A stretch of 64,000 nt of DNA. It comes from Dipteris shenzhenensis (Eukaryota > Polypodiophyta > Polypodiopsida > Gleicheniales). The notes beneath the pieces are model-generated. The model was not told the origin of the DNA. It did no database searches and was given only the letters and a program-made list of their open reading frames with translations. A program made the translations under genes and the position numbers. The DNA is taken from the NCBI GenBank assembly GCA_047967505.1, contig CM106541.1. One strand, written 5' to 3'. Positions 47,382 to 57,263 of the stretch are shown one piece after another; positions within the stretch are counted from its first letter, which is position 1; each line of letters opens with the position of its first letter.

Positions 47382-49694
47382 CTAAGAACCCCGGCGAGGC
47401 ACATATAATTCACGCTTGCTCCGCTTTTGCTTCATATCTCTGTAAGCATGAAGCACAACCTCTGTACATTCATCATTCCTGTTACTACCCAATTCTTTGC
47501 TATCATCCAGCACACTTGACAGAGGTGCTTGATGTGAAGCCTGCACAGAGTCATTGGCACCAAATTCAAAACTTCTAATTGTGCCAATATTAAATGTTTT
47601 ACTTGGAATAATATCAGGAAAAGCTCTGAGCACACCCCTGCCATCGAAAGCTTTAGGAGGAGGTCCCAATATGGACGCTCCAGAGATGTTCTGAGGACCT
47701 AACCTTTCCCACACACTTCTTCGTGCAGGGGTTCCATTAGAAGAGTGTCCAAGCGAGTTTTGCACTACCTCAGCAGTTGCCTTATGATTCTGCTTTCCAT
47801 CAAGATCACTAAAGCCATGTTTTTGTAATCCCCCACCTTTAATTGATTCTTTCAATGCCAGCTTTTCTGCACTAAGGAAATCAGAACTGCCGGCACTACT
47901 GTATTTGTAACTGTGAGCCCTCAACTGTGGGCCTTCCAAACCTCCATCGCTTCCCACTTCCATTTTCATCTGCAAATAATCATAAGCATCAGGTGAGTCA
48001 TCGACGATATCACCCCACTTTCCTAACAGGCGAGTGGTTCGGAGCACACTTCCCTCAACAGACAATGGACTTAATTGAGGCTGTACATTCTGTGTAGAGC
48101 CCTTCCTTGTATTCTCAGATCTGGATGCTTTGTCAGACTCTATGTTCTCCTGAAAATTCACCTCATTCTTTTCACACCCCTGAATCTTCCTCACAGCTTT
48201 TGCTTCAAGCTCTGCTTTTGAAGTACCTGAGGCGAGTTGCGCATGAAAACTGAGCTTGGAATTTGACGGGTTACTGAAAGGTGACTTCAAGTCTTTGACT
48301 CGATTCTTAGTTTTTGATTCCCTCTTGTCTCTGAAACTATCGGGAGGAGCAGTAGCCACTTTTCCCTTCCCATTCATGTTATTCTGAATCTTCTCTGCAG
48401 ACAAAGCATTGCTGTGATAAATTTGAGTCGTCATATGCTGGTTTATAAATTGATGATCTCCAACATCAATAGACCTCTCTTTCCTGTCAGAATTTCTCCA
48501 AGGGCGTTCAGGAGTGGTAGCTTTTGGACCACTAGCAGTTTTAGAAGTTTGTAAAGAAGAGAACTGTATGGGATGTTCCTTAGCATGCCTTGACTTAGCA
48601 CTGCGGGTGCTATTGATACTCCCATCAGTAGTACTCCTAAAATGGACAGGTGAAAATGACGCCTCCTGTAACGATGAATGAGATTTTTTCATCACAAGTG
48701 GAATACTGGCCTGTTCAGAAAAGCCGTGCTTCCCTTCATAGCGGCTCCGAGGCACCTTATCAAATGTCACCTGAAAATGAACAGGAGGTGATACAGCATC
48801 ACTTTTCATAGTAGATTGTGAAAGTAGACCTCTTTCTGTTTGTTGAGAAAACTTCCCTTTTTCACTGGAATTCATTGCAGCAGATGTGACCTTCCCTTTG
48901 CCGTCGGGTAGCAATGTCCCAAGTAAGGAGGCAGGAGCCTCAGAATTCTGGTTTGTCACATGAATGTCCAGAGATTTCTCTAATCCTCTATCGAAAGAAG
49001 TCAAAATCTTCAGCTCACGCTGCTTTCGTTGTCTGACTGGGTCTGTCACCTTTGAAAACGCAATGTATCTCTGCTGCTTCTCAGTGTCAAAAGTGACCTT
49101 AATGCCCATATTGGCTGTGGGTTGATCAACTTGCGACTCTACATAATGTACATAATGCTCGCCAGAGGTGTTCTTAACAACTGTCAGTTTAGCTTTATCT
49201 TTTGCTACATTAGATGAACCCAAAGAAGACACTGCCATAGAAGAACCGGGAGACCCTGAAACTGAACCCATGGAGCTATCAGGTGATTGTCTGACAACAA
49301 AGCTGGGACATTCATTATAGGAGCTATTAGACTCTCCAATGTTTTGCTCATCCAAGCCAGCAGCGAAAGAGTCCCGTGCACTAGGCGGTCTGTAAATGGG
49401 CATGAATCTATGATGTTTGCTTCGACCAAATTTTCCTTCCTGTCCTACTGATGAGTTCTCTGCTTCCGAAAAAAATGGTTGACCCTGCCCTTTCCCATCA
49501 TGGATATGCTCTCTGACCTGTGTTGAGCCATCCTTAGCTTGAGCAGGTGGAACTTTCCTGGTTTCTGTGTCATGTTTCTGATGTAAATCCTTCACGTATT
49601 CATCAGACCCACGGTTACTCAATCTTCTATGTAAAAGATGCTTTCCCAGATTTGTCCTGAGATGCTTTCTCCTAACAGGGCTGTTTTTCTTTTC
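47382..49694 (-). CDS. Large conserved-looking plant gene, 3' exon (746+ codons)
   Basis: The only long intact frame here. It is open from a plausible AG acceptor (exon start 49694, after gatgtcag) to TAG at 47382. The exon start reads EKKNSPVRRKHLRTNLGKHL, then RRLSNRGSDEYVKDLHQKHD. There is no ATG before MPIYRPPSARD (codon ~74 after 49622), so the true start is probably in an upstream exon. The protein is basic and Ser/Lys/Gln-rich with few hydrophobic runs, so probably disordered. Distinct words near the end are LLGKWGDIVDDSPDAYDYLQ, ARRSVWERLGPQ and a terminal KRSKRELYVPRRGS. I do not recognise the family. The ending resembles the LYVPR motif of R3H-coiled-coil proteins, a weak hint of RNA-related work. 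Codon use is even and no repeat intrudes. Confidence 0.85.
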   Translation of the reverse strand, partial: EKKNSPVRRKHLRTNLGKHLLHRRLSNRGSDEYVKDLHQKHDTETRKVPPAQAKDGSTQVREHIHDGKGQGQPFFSEAENSSVGQEGKFGRSKHHRFMPIYRPPSARDSFAAGLDEQNIGESNSSYNECPSFVVRQSPDSSMGSVSGSPGSSMAVSSLGSSNVAKDKAKLTVVKNTSGEHYVHYVESQVDQPTANMGIKVTFDTEKQQRYIAFSKVTDPVRQRKQRELKILTSFDRGLEKSLDIHVTNQNSEAPASLLGTLLPDGKGKVTSAAMNSSEKGKFSQQTERGLLSQSTMKSDAVSPPVHFQVTFDKVPRSRYEGKHGFSEQASIPLVMKKSHSSLQEASFSPVHFRSTTDGSINSTRSAKSRHAKEHPIQFSSLQTSKTASGPKATTPERPWRNSDRKERSIDVGDHQFINQHMTTQIYHSNALSAEKIQNNMNGKGKVATAPPDSFRDKRESKTKNRVKDLKSPFSNPSNSKLSFHAQLASGTSKAELEAKAVRKIQGCEKNEVNFQENIESDKASRSENTRKGSTQNVQPQLSPLSVEGSVLRTTRLLGKWGDIVDDSPDAYDYLQMKMEVGSDGGLEGPQLRAHSYKYSSAGSSDFLSAEKLALKESIKGGGLQKHGFSDLDGKQNHKATAEVVQNSLGHSSNGTPARRSVWERLGPQNISGASILGPPPKAFDGRGVLRAFPDIIPSKTFNIGTIRSFEFGANDSVQASHQAPLSSVLDDSKELGSNRNDECTEVVLHAYRDMKQKRSKRELYVPRRGS

Positions 49695-50230
49695 CTGACA
49701 TCAATAGCACCACCACGACATCATCTCAACATCATATATTTCATTAACTAAGGGGAGAGTCCTTCATCACCAATATACTCTGTACATATGCATATACTAA
49801 ATCCACACATTTGAAATACACGGGCAAAGTTTGACAACAAAAGAGTAGTCCTGAAATTACTTGGCAGATGAATGTGGAATGGACAGTGTGGAGTATTACA
49901 ACTGAATGGACAGTAAAGGCGAGACAGAAAAGAAGGAAAAAGAAGAGGGGGGAGAAGAAGAGCGCGAAAGGGATTAAGAACACCAATGTACTCTTACATA
50001 CTCATGCATAAGAATACACGAGGTGGTTGTTTGTGGAAAGCTACCAAAGTAAAAGGTAGAATAGTCAGTAAAACTTACATAACTTCTACCTTTTTTAATT
50101 GCCATCTTTTCTTTAGTAAGTATTGCATTTACGCAGGAGATCACTTGATCTTGCAGAACCAGATAGCAGATTATGCTTGAACACATGTGACCCTTGCTTC
50201 GTCTACAAAGATTTGAGAACATAACCTAGA
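49695..50230 (-). other. Intron or 5' region of the large gene
   Basis: Upstream on the minus strand is a stop-rich stretch, then a strongly CT-rich segment (complement of 49915-49975, e.g. cttcttctccccccctctt-like text), typical of plant 5' leaders. No first coding exon could be fixed. A run with several ATGs and stops lies at 49700-49750. Confidence 0.35.
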
Positions 50231-50249
50231 GGTACAGTGCTATTATCTA

Positions 50250-50790
50250 TCATCCAGCTACCTGACAGGAACACACTTGGTGTAAGGCTAACATGTCACC
50301 ACCCAACCATAGATCCACCCCCACGCTACAGATCAAGCAAAAGCCCAGACCAGTGAACTCCCAGGTAAGACTACACATCCCATACCATGTAATATGAAGG
50401 ACTGGGTGTACCCTTGATAGACTGACCTGTTCGCATCACTCAAGAACCATTGTAGATATTCAAGTAAACTATGGCCCTAAAAGGAGTTCGAGGTGGCCGC
50501 TTCTGACTGCAACATATTGCTCTCCCATATCCTATCTATGCCCTCCCATGCAAACTGCAACATATCTTATTATGCTCTCCCATGCAAACTGCAACATATT
50601 CTATTGCTGTGGCAACCAATCAGTAGCAGTGCCAACCTTGACATCCTGCAAGCCAACTTCCCATAGGGCTGTGGGCTAGAATCCATACATCAGCATGAAT
50701 GGAGTGATTCGGGTGGCTGAATGCTTAGCACTATCGTAAGAAAACTCCAATTGGCAGACACAGCACCACACTGAAAGGCTATGTAGGAGA
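50250..50790 (-). pseudogene. Ty3/gypsy integrase C-terminal fragment
   Basis: On the minus strand, CQLEFSYDSAKHSATRITPF is followed by MLMYGF, a stop, then PTALWEVGLQDVKVGTATDW. This matches the gypsy integrase end (EFxYNxxxHxSTxxTPFxxxYG). Downstream text is decayed. Truncated on both sides. Confidence 0.55.
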
Positions 50791-50819
50791 TCACCAGTGC
50801 AGCCAGAATCCTTGACTTG

Positions 50820-51060
50820 GAAACGGAACTCTATAACCTGAGGATGGATGAGGGGATTAACTGTCAAAAGACGGATTCAGCGTGGATTGCTAGGCTTTTG
50901 CTTGGGATGCTCCCCAAGAGCTATAAAGGATTTGTAATCACCATGGTTCCATAACAATGGTCGGCACTGGTTTCTTTCGAGGACCTAGTGTCTCTGCTTC
51001 TACAAGAAGAAGAAGAAGAAGAATATATTATCGTCCTCTGAAGACCAAAACCGGCCTATG
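50820..51060 (+). pseudogene. Ty1/copia gag fragment
   Basis: On the plus strand, DEGINCQKTDSAWIARLLLG is followed by MLPKSYKGFVITM, a stop, then FEDLVSLLLQEEE. This is the second half of a copia gag (LLxxLPxSYxxFV, then L-x-L-L-x-E-E). It ends in a short (AAG)n tract at 51006-51022. Confidence 0.6.
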
Positions 51061-51139
51061 GGACCTGGGCAATACAATATCACAAGTACATGAAAGCTCC
51101 TCCCGAAGATGGGAGGGTGGAAAGAGAAACCACCTTCTA

Positions 51140-51860
51140 GGATTCAGGTGGATTCCTATGCTTGAAGAGCTTATACACAAATGTTCCTAAAGCTGAAGGT
51201 GACCCTTTATGCAGCAAATCAGCCAGTTTGTTATGTCCCTCAAGGAGGTGATTGAACTCTTCCCTAATGTGTGCATAGTGAGGGCATATCATTACCATGT
51301 GTTCTTCTGTTTCAACCATACCTTGATCACATAGTTGGCATATTCTACTCTCCCTTGGCATCTTTTTCCATCCCCCTGTTTCTATTTGCAGCTGGTGTGA
51401 TCGGGTGCAAAGTGAGGCTAAAGCCCTCCATTTATGCACTATATAGGTGTACATATGTACTTCTGCGTTGTTGTCTCCCTTCCTGTATAAATTGACCAAT
51501 ATTCGGGGTTGATATATGTGCGATAGTACTCAAATTTATCTTTGTTTTCTGCTGTTTGCCATTTCCTGTGTAGTGCATTCAGCAGGTCTTAATGAAAAGC
51601 CTCTTCATCAATCTCCTCTCAAGAGTAGTTTAAATACTCTTCTACTTCCCACTTCTTGAACCATTTTTTTAGGTCCTGTGCCCATCCGGATGTCAAAATC
51701 TTGCCCTTGTTTGTCTTTTGAAGCTTCTGACTTTCATTCCATGCTCTCTTTGGTAGCCTTTCATTATCCATGCACTTGACCTTTGTGATGTATCTGAGTA
51801 CTCTCTTCAGAGCATGTAGCTCTATGGGTATACATCCTGTCTCTACAAGAAAAAGCTCGG
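51140..51860 (-). pseudogene. LINE (non-LTR retrotransposon) 3' end
   Basis: On the minus strand, IPIELHALKRVLRYITKVKC, then RLPKRAWNESQKLQKTNKGK and ILTSGWAQDLKKWFKKWEVE, two stops, HRKWQTAENKDKFEYYRTYI, and after a frameshift HKWRALASLCTRSHQLQIET, then RICQLCDQGMVETEEHMVMI and CPHY. The final Cys/His block (C-x2-C, E-x-EEH, C-P-x-Y) is typical of the region after LINE reverse transcriptases. The catalytic domain itself is absent. It abuts the 3' side of the gag-only element. Confidence 0.6.
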
Positions 51861-52406
51861 GAGAGAAAGTACAACAAATCCAACGACAAGGCCTTTGTTG
51901 CGCAAGGGCACAGGCAAGGGCAAGCCCGACAACTAAAAGAGGAATAACAAACCTGATGATGAGGACTCTTCAACTAAAAGAGGAATAATAACCTGATGAT
52001 GAGGACTATTCATAGACTTAGACTTAGACTTAGACTTAGACTTAGTCTATTGTAGACTAGGAAATAGTACACTTATCTCCAACACCCTCCTTAAGTGGAC
52101 ACTAGGAGTAAGACAGAAAGACAAGACTAGAAGACAGACATAAAGACTCATAGACTGAGAGACAAGATAGAAGACATGACAGACAAAAGATCCTGAGACA
52201 CCCCTCCTCAAGTGATATCCTCGTATGGGTCCACAAGGGTAGGGACAAGATGGATCTAAAACACAGTCAGATTGATAGACAAATAGACAAACAGACAAGA
52301 CTAGATAGACAGAAGACTGATTGTAGACAAATAGAAAGACCAAGACACTAGAACCCCTTGACCTACATCATTGGTGGTCAAGGTGGTAGACAAGACATAG
52401 AAATAA

Positions 52407-53237
52407 TCAGAAAGCCCACTTCTCATCATGTGAGGAAGGAACAGCAGGATCAGCTGATACAGATGTTGCAGCAACATGGGCTGAGGTAGATGCAGGAGCT
52501 GATGTAGAGGTTTTGGAGTAGCAGTCCCTCTCCCGGTGATTATCACGGCCACAAATGGTGCATGGATGAGCCTTGAAACAGTCCTTCTCCACATGATTAG
52601 TTTTGCCACAATGGGTGCAACGCTTTCTTACCTTAGAACTTCCTTTCTTTGCTAAAAATGCACTGTCAGTTACCTTTCGTTGTTGAGTTCTTTCTTCCTC
52701 TTCGAGAGCATTGATGATACCCTCAAGAGAAGGATTATTATGATACTTGAAGGTAGTGACAAGAGTAGCATAGGAGTCAGGTAAGCTTTTGAGAAGCATA
52801 GCAATAGCAATATCTTCGGAGATGGGAGACTTGACTGACGCAAGCTGAACCATAAGACCGCGAAGATAATTGACATGAGAGGCTATAGTAGCTCCTTCTT
52901 GCATATGTAGATCAAAGAATGAGATCATAAGTGCAATCTTAGAGTTTTTAGATCGGGCTCCAAAAAGAGTATCCAAAGTGATCCATGCTTGAGGAGCAGA
53001 CTGTATGTCGGAGATGTGATGAATGTAATCATCTCCAAGGCCGAGCAATATGATAGCATAGGCTTTGTCGTTCTTGGCAGCGACAACTTGCTCAGATGGA
53101 CCTTCGGGAGCATCACGGTGAACAATGTCCCAAAGGCCTTCTTTCATAAGATGGCACTTGATTTTGATCTGCCAAGTATGAAAGTTGGACCCATTGAATT
53201 TGTCGATAGATATGAGAGAATGAGAGGAAGATGCCAT
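52407..53237 (-). CDS. Copia-type Gag, intact, 276 codons
   Basis: ATG start with the usual opening MASSSHSLISIDKFNGSNF, then TWQIKIKCHLMKEGLWDIV. The UBN2 core follows (AWITLDTLFGARSKNSK; MISFFDLHMQEGATI; LLKSLPDSYATLVTTF). Two CCHC knuckles are complete: CTHCGKTNHVEKDC and CTICGRDNHRERDC. The frame ends in DEKWAF-stop. In related copia polyproteins a protease DSG site follows a W-x-x motif like this one, so the pol region seems to be cut exactly there. Gag would form the particle and bind RNA through the knuckles. No stop or frameshift breaks it, unlike all other gag remnants here. Confidence 0.8.
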   Translation of the reverse strand: MASSSHSLISIDKFNGSNFHTWQIKIKCHLMKEGLWDIVHRDAPEGPSEQVVAAKNDKAYAIILLGLGDDYIHHISDIQSAPQAWITLDTLFGARSKNSKIALMISFFDLHMQEGATIASHVNYLRGLMVQLASVKSPISEDIAIAMLLKSLPDSYATLVTTFKYHNNPSLEGIINALEEEERTQQRKVTDSAFLAKKGSSKVRKRCTHCGKTNHVEKDCFKAHPCTICGRDNHRERDCYSKTSTSAPASTSAHVAATSVSADPAVPSSHDEKWAF

Positions 53238-53531
53238 GTGGGAAGGTCTTACCTCTTGCTAGGATGCAAGGGTAGTGTCTATTCCCTTACAATATTGCAG
53301 AAATAAATGAGAGGAAGAAATCCCAGAAGCCGGTTCTCTCACCACTTTGTTAGGGCCATAGCATATGACAGCCCATCGAAGCAGGAGGAACCAGCAAAAA
53401 AGGAGAGACTGTTCAGCAAACTGAAAGAGGCAAAGCTTAGTACCTTAATCCCGGGCAGAGGTAGAAGTGCAAAAGAATGCAGATCTCCGTGAAGATGGAG
53501 CTGGAGAAGTCGGAGAAGTCGGCCTGTGCAG

Positions 53532-53653
53532 GTACAGATTCCGTACGGGCGAGCAGAGTACGGGCGTCGTACGGACGGCGGAGTACGGACGACGTACGGC
53601 GGCGTACGGACAGAAGAGTACGGATGATGTACGAAATTCGGGCGACGCTGTAC
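53532..53653. repeat. GTAC-rich array in the leader of the gag-only element
   Basis: Ten GTAC words in 122 bp, mostly as gtacgg. It lies between primer site and gag. Confidence 0.85.
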
Positions 53654-53681
53654 GGATAGCATGGGTGGGTGCTAGACTGCG

Positions 53682-53897
53682 CAGATCTGTCGGTGACAGC
53701 AGGTTGCGCAGATCTGGCGTGACAGCAGATCTGGCGCTCAGATCTGTGGCTGAGCTGCGCAGATCTGGCGCAGAGATTTGGAGCAGGAATACATGCAGCA
53801 GAGTCGCACAGATCTGGAGCACAATGGCGGGGCAGAAAGAGGGGCAGATCTGCAGCAGGGGAGAGAAGAGGCAGATCTGAGCGGGGGGGCAGATCTG
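53682..53897. repeat. CAGATCTG palindrome array
   Basis: Nine copies of the 8-bp palindrome cagatctg in about 216 bp, irregularly spaced, several within gcgcagatctggcg. It lies next to the GTAC array in the same leader. Confidence 0.9.
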
Positions 53898-53950
53898 TAT
53901 CTGAGGACAGACTTGAGAAGAGAGAAGAGGGAGAAGAGGGATCAACCTAG

Positions 53951-53961
53951 CTCTGATACCA
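53951..53961 (-). other. Primer-binding site (initiator Met tRNA type)
   Basis: Minus-strand tggtatcagag immediately follows the LTR end. This is the usual plant copia primer site. Confidence 0.85.
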
Positions 53962-54252
53962 TGTTGGAATATGGAAGTAAGAACTAGAACTAGAAACTGG
54001 AAATGAAATAACAAGACTGAAAGACTAGAAATACCTTGAGAAGAGTGTAGACAAGACACAAGCTAGACTGATAGTTTACAATGATGTGACCCATTGAATA
54101 TATGGGCCAAAGTATAAGACATAAAGCAAGAGTGCTTATGGGATAACTGTAGAAGTGCCACATGGCACATACTCAAGACATAAAGACGAGACTTAGACTT
54201 AGACTATTGTAGAATAGGAAATAGTACACTTAGTGTGCACTTATCTCCAACG
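53962..54252 (-). repeat. 5' LTR of the gag-only element, 291 bp
   Basis: Runs on the minus strand from cgttggagataag (first base changed from the expected t) to ccaaca, with short inverted ends TGTTGG/CCAACA. It contains a ttagac hexamer repeat, expanded to five or more copies in the truncated 3' LTR (52015-52045). Confidence 0.75.
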
Positions 54253-54597
54253 AAATCTTTGGGTATTGCGTGTGTCGGAACTCTACCTTGGAGTTTCATC
54301 TGTGCGATAATCATTTTATGCAGAGAATTATCTGTGTAGTTATCTCGACTTGTGTGGTTGATCATATCAACTCTGTGTGATTTGCTCTTTATCGTTTGGT
54401 GTGGTGTAAGCCTTCATGGCTGTGAGAATAGGTATATTTGATTGTAAACCTCCACAACAAGCCCGGTAGGGATGCGTGGAGGTACCTAGGTCTTTCTAAG
54501 TCGTCGTTATAATCAATTTTATTAAGCTTGAAATCCGTCTCTGATCTTTGGTCGTGGGCTTCCTCCTATGATTACAATTTGCTTTTAAATAGCAACA
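54253..54597 (+). repeat. Lone LTR of copia family 3, plus orientation
   Basis: From about 54330 to 54597 it matches, in inverted orientation, the LTR at 56223-56500 (shared words include cctaggtacctccacgcatc on one strand). It ends agcaaca without a primer site behind it. Its left end abuts the gag-only element's LTR, so the latter probably interrupts or borders it. Confidence 0.65.
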
Positions 54598-55080
54598 TCC
54601 CTATCCACATGGCATCTCTAAAACCCTGCCGGTACACCTTTACGATGTCGTCCTCATTTGGGGGCTCATAGGTTGGAAGGTGACATTGATAACCCCAACA
54701 GCCCCTCTCACCAACCCACAGTGGGCCATATTGCCACAACAGCCAATCACCACCTTCGTTGCCACCACCAATCTCCAATCATGTGATGACTAGTGACTGC
54801 CTCTCGAGCTCTAGCTTGCCTCCATGCTAAGGCTAGGAGTCACAACAGCCGACTCTCATGGGAGAGCTCTAGAACCGACGGGAATACCAAAGGCCAGAAA
54901 GCATAGGCACACAAATATGCATGAGCCACGTCCTCATTTGCATGCTCTAATGCCACATGTTGCATGCCATCACCTACAAGGTTTACACAAACTACTCTAA
55001 CAATCCCCCTCGTAAACCAAGTAGGGGATAACACTGCAAGCAAAAAGTTGTAAACTACTATCAAGCCAAAACTGTAAGCC
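54598..55080. other. No gene recognised
   Basis: Moderate G+C, short frames, no motif. It separates the lone LTR from the gag remnant on the right. Confidence 0.4.
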
Positions 55081-55104
55081 AAAATCGAATTATAATGTTG
55101 CGAG

Positions 55105-55980
55105 CTAGAAGGCATAATCACCATCGGGATAATCGTCTTCTTCCAAATTGATCACAGGGATACTCTCTTCACGTACCAAACCTGCTACTTCATCTACACC
55201 GTTGTCTTCAAGTAGACAAACCTTCGAACTACTGCCATGCTTATCATCATAGGCCTTCTTGTAGCAATGCTTCTCCTCGTGTCCTTTCCCACAATATTTG
55301 CAAGTAATCATTGGCCTCTTACCATTGCTCTTTTTGTCTTTAGCTGCAAAAGCTTGCTCACTATTTCCAATTGTATATATTTCTGCTCGTCTTTCTTCAC
55401 TCAATAGAATTGAAAATCACCTCTTGAAAGGTTAATGCATTCGAATTTAGATGAAGTATTGTAAATAATTAAGCATACCTGGGAGGGAGACTGGTAAGTA
55501 GTATTGCTTTTGCATCATCATCATCGATTTGAACTGAAAGATCCTATAACTGCTTCATGATAGATTACATTTTATTGAGGTGAGCTGCTAGTAAATCCCC
55601 ATCTCCCATCTGCAAGCCAAATAATTCTTGTTTCAGCATGATCTTCAATTCTTCACTTTGAACCCAAAAAGTGTTTCTAACAAGGTCCAGTTCTCATGTG
55701 CAGTTTTTGCAACGTGAACATGATGGAAGTATTCTAGTCCAAGAGCTCTCCCATCAGTCCAAGAGCCTTTTCATATTTGGCATCCCATGCCTGCATCTTT
55801 TCGAGACCTTGGTTATTAGCTGGCTTCTTTTCGTAGCCAGACCATAGGCCCTTCTCCATGAACAGTAGTCGTACAAACAATTGCCAGGATGGAAAACTCT
55901 GACTGTTGAACCTCACGACTGATGTGTCAAGGAGCCCTCTAGTTGCCTTTGTTGATGAGTCCATCATTTACCTAAGTAAC
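55105..55980 (-). pseudogene. Copia family 3 gag, frameshifted
   Basis: Minus strand. The start MMDSSTKATRGLLDTSVVRF, then NSQSFPSWQLFVRLLFMEKG and LWSGYE, is a typical gag opening. The middle is broken by frameshifts (readable words: LLETLFGFKVKNEELK; MLKQELFGLQMGDGD; AILLTSLPPRY). The end is a clean frame with a CCHC knuckle CKYCGKGHEEKHC. No pol follows. The product would be inactive. Confidence 0.6.
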
Positions 55981-56210
55981 AACTGCCCACACAAACTAGC
56001 AAGGATGTCTAGAGCAAAAGTTTTCCTCCTACGTACACTCCTAGGTCTCCTGAGAGCACTAGGAACCTTGAAAATATCAAATCGTGGTGACCTCCTTCGT
56101 GTTCTTCTCTGTATATTGACTTCTTGAGCTCTCAAATGCATGAGCTTTCACCTTCTTGGCTAGACGACTTCTCTCTCGACCAAGATCTCACAGGCTCTCA
56201 GAAAGGTTGC

Positions 56211-56220
56211 TATGATACCA
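56211..56220 (-). other. Primer-binding site of copia family 3
   Basis: Minus-strand tggtatcata, two bases after the LTR end at 56223. Close to the initiator Met tRNA consensus. Confidence 0.65.
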
Positions 56221-56222
56221 AT

Positions 56223-56520
56223 TGTTGGTATTTAAAAGAAAATTGTAATCATAGGAGGAAATTCATAACCAAAGATCAAGAGATGGATTTCAAACTCCAC
56301 AAAATATTGATTAAGACGACGACTCAAAAAGACCTAGGTACCTCCACGCATCCCTACCGTGCTTGTTGTGGAGGTTTACAATTAAATATACCTATCCTCA
56401 CAACCACGAAGGCTTACACCACACCAAACGATAAAGAGCGGCTCACACAGTGTCGATATGATCGACCACACAAGACGAGATTACCACACAAATAATTCTC
56501 TGACAAACCGCAAATGCTGG
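56223..56520 (-). repeat. 5' LTR (part) of copia family 3, minus orientation
   Basis: Plus-strand tgttggtatttaaaag marks the LTR end. Similarity to 54253-54597, in reverse, covers about 270 bp. Beyond 56480 the two copies part, so the true length is unknown; the sequence up to about 56900 may be more of this LTR. Confidence 0.6.
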
Positions 56521-56919
56521 ATAGAAGGACAATGACTCTTACTGCAAGGCTACTAAGGACTAAATGCCAATGTAGAGGCTATAGCAAATGCTGATGTAGA
56601 TGTTGTAACCTATGCTGGGGTAGATCCAAACTATGGAAGGCCTTCTGTAGCTGAATTGGCGCCTTCCAAGAACTGCTCTGAACTGAGGCCAGACTACAAC
56701 TGTATGCTGAACTGATGCTGGCTTTGGTATGCTGGACTGTTGTGTAGTGCTGAGGCTAAATGCTGGGACTTGCTGCTGAAGCTGAGGGCCTGATGGTCTG
56801 GAATGGATCCTAGAATGCATGCCCCACAATGGAGGGCTAAGGCCCTTAAATAGGCTCTAAAGGAAGACTCAACACAGACAATCGACCCTAGGCGGCTGGT
56901 TGACCAGGTCAAAAGTCAA

Positions 56920-57222
56920 CGTGTTGACCTTGTTTTACTGAAAAGCCAAAGCTGTGTTTTGTAGGCCATCTTCTGATGGTTCTAGTGATGCCCTATAGGC
57001 CATGGTATGTGCCTTGTAGGCATAAGTGTAGGCACTTATGGTGTAAGTGCCTTTTAGGCCACATAGGACACTTAGTCCTATGTGACACCTAGGACACTTA
57101 GTCCTAGGTCTAGGTACAAGTACTTTGTATTTGTGTGTTTTTTATCGATCTAAGACTTCAACGTGACGGCTGTTCTACTTCGACTTCTTCGTACCTGCAC
57201 TCTCTCTTCTCACATACCTTCA
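56920..57222 (+). repeat. 5' LTR (right part) of copia element 1
   Basis: The right end is fixed by the primer site: ...cataccttca, one base, then the primer site. The left end is not certain; tgttgacc at 56922 is a candidate. It contains three adjacent hairpins, 57031-57109. Confidence 0.6.
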
Positions 57223-57223
57223 G

Positions 57224-57235
57224 TGGTATCAGAGC
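57224..57235 (+). other. Primer-binding site of copia element 1
   Basis: tggtatcagagc, an exact plant copia primer site for initiator Met tRNA. Confidence 0.9.
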
Positions 57236-57263
57236 CCAGCTTTGCTTCCTGTGCCCCTTGTCC

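Larger units (their letters stand above)
52016..54252 (-). mobile_element. Gag-only copia derivative (TR-GAG-like), minus strand
   Basis: Order on the minus strand: 5' LTR 54252-53962, primer site 53961-53951 directly adjoining, leader to 53238, gag 53237-52407, then about 320 bp, a polypurine-like aaggaggg, and the start of a 3' LTR at 52084 (tgttggagataagtg). The 3' LTR keeps only about 65 bp that match the 5' LTR before the sequences part. There is no protease, integrase or reverse transcriptase. Such gag-only LTR elements (TR-GAGs) are known in plants and would depend on other copia elements for mobility. Confidence 0.65.

Noticed and set aside
49205-49429. Secondary frames inside the large minus-strand exon (also 48443-48625, 47432-47644)
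   Set aside because: Shadows of the long frame in other phases.
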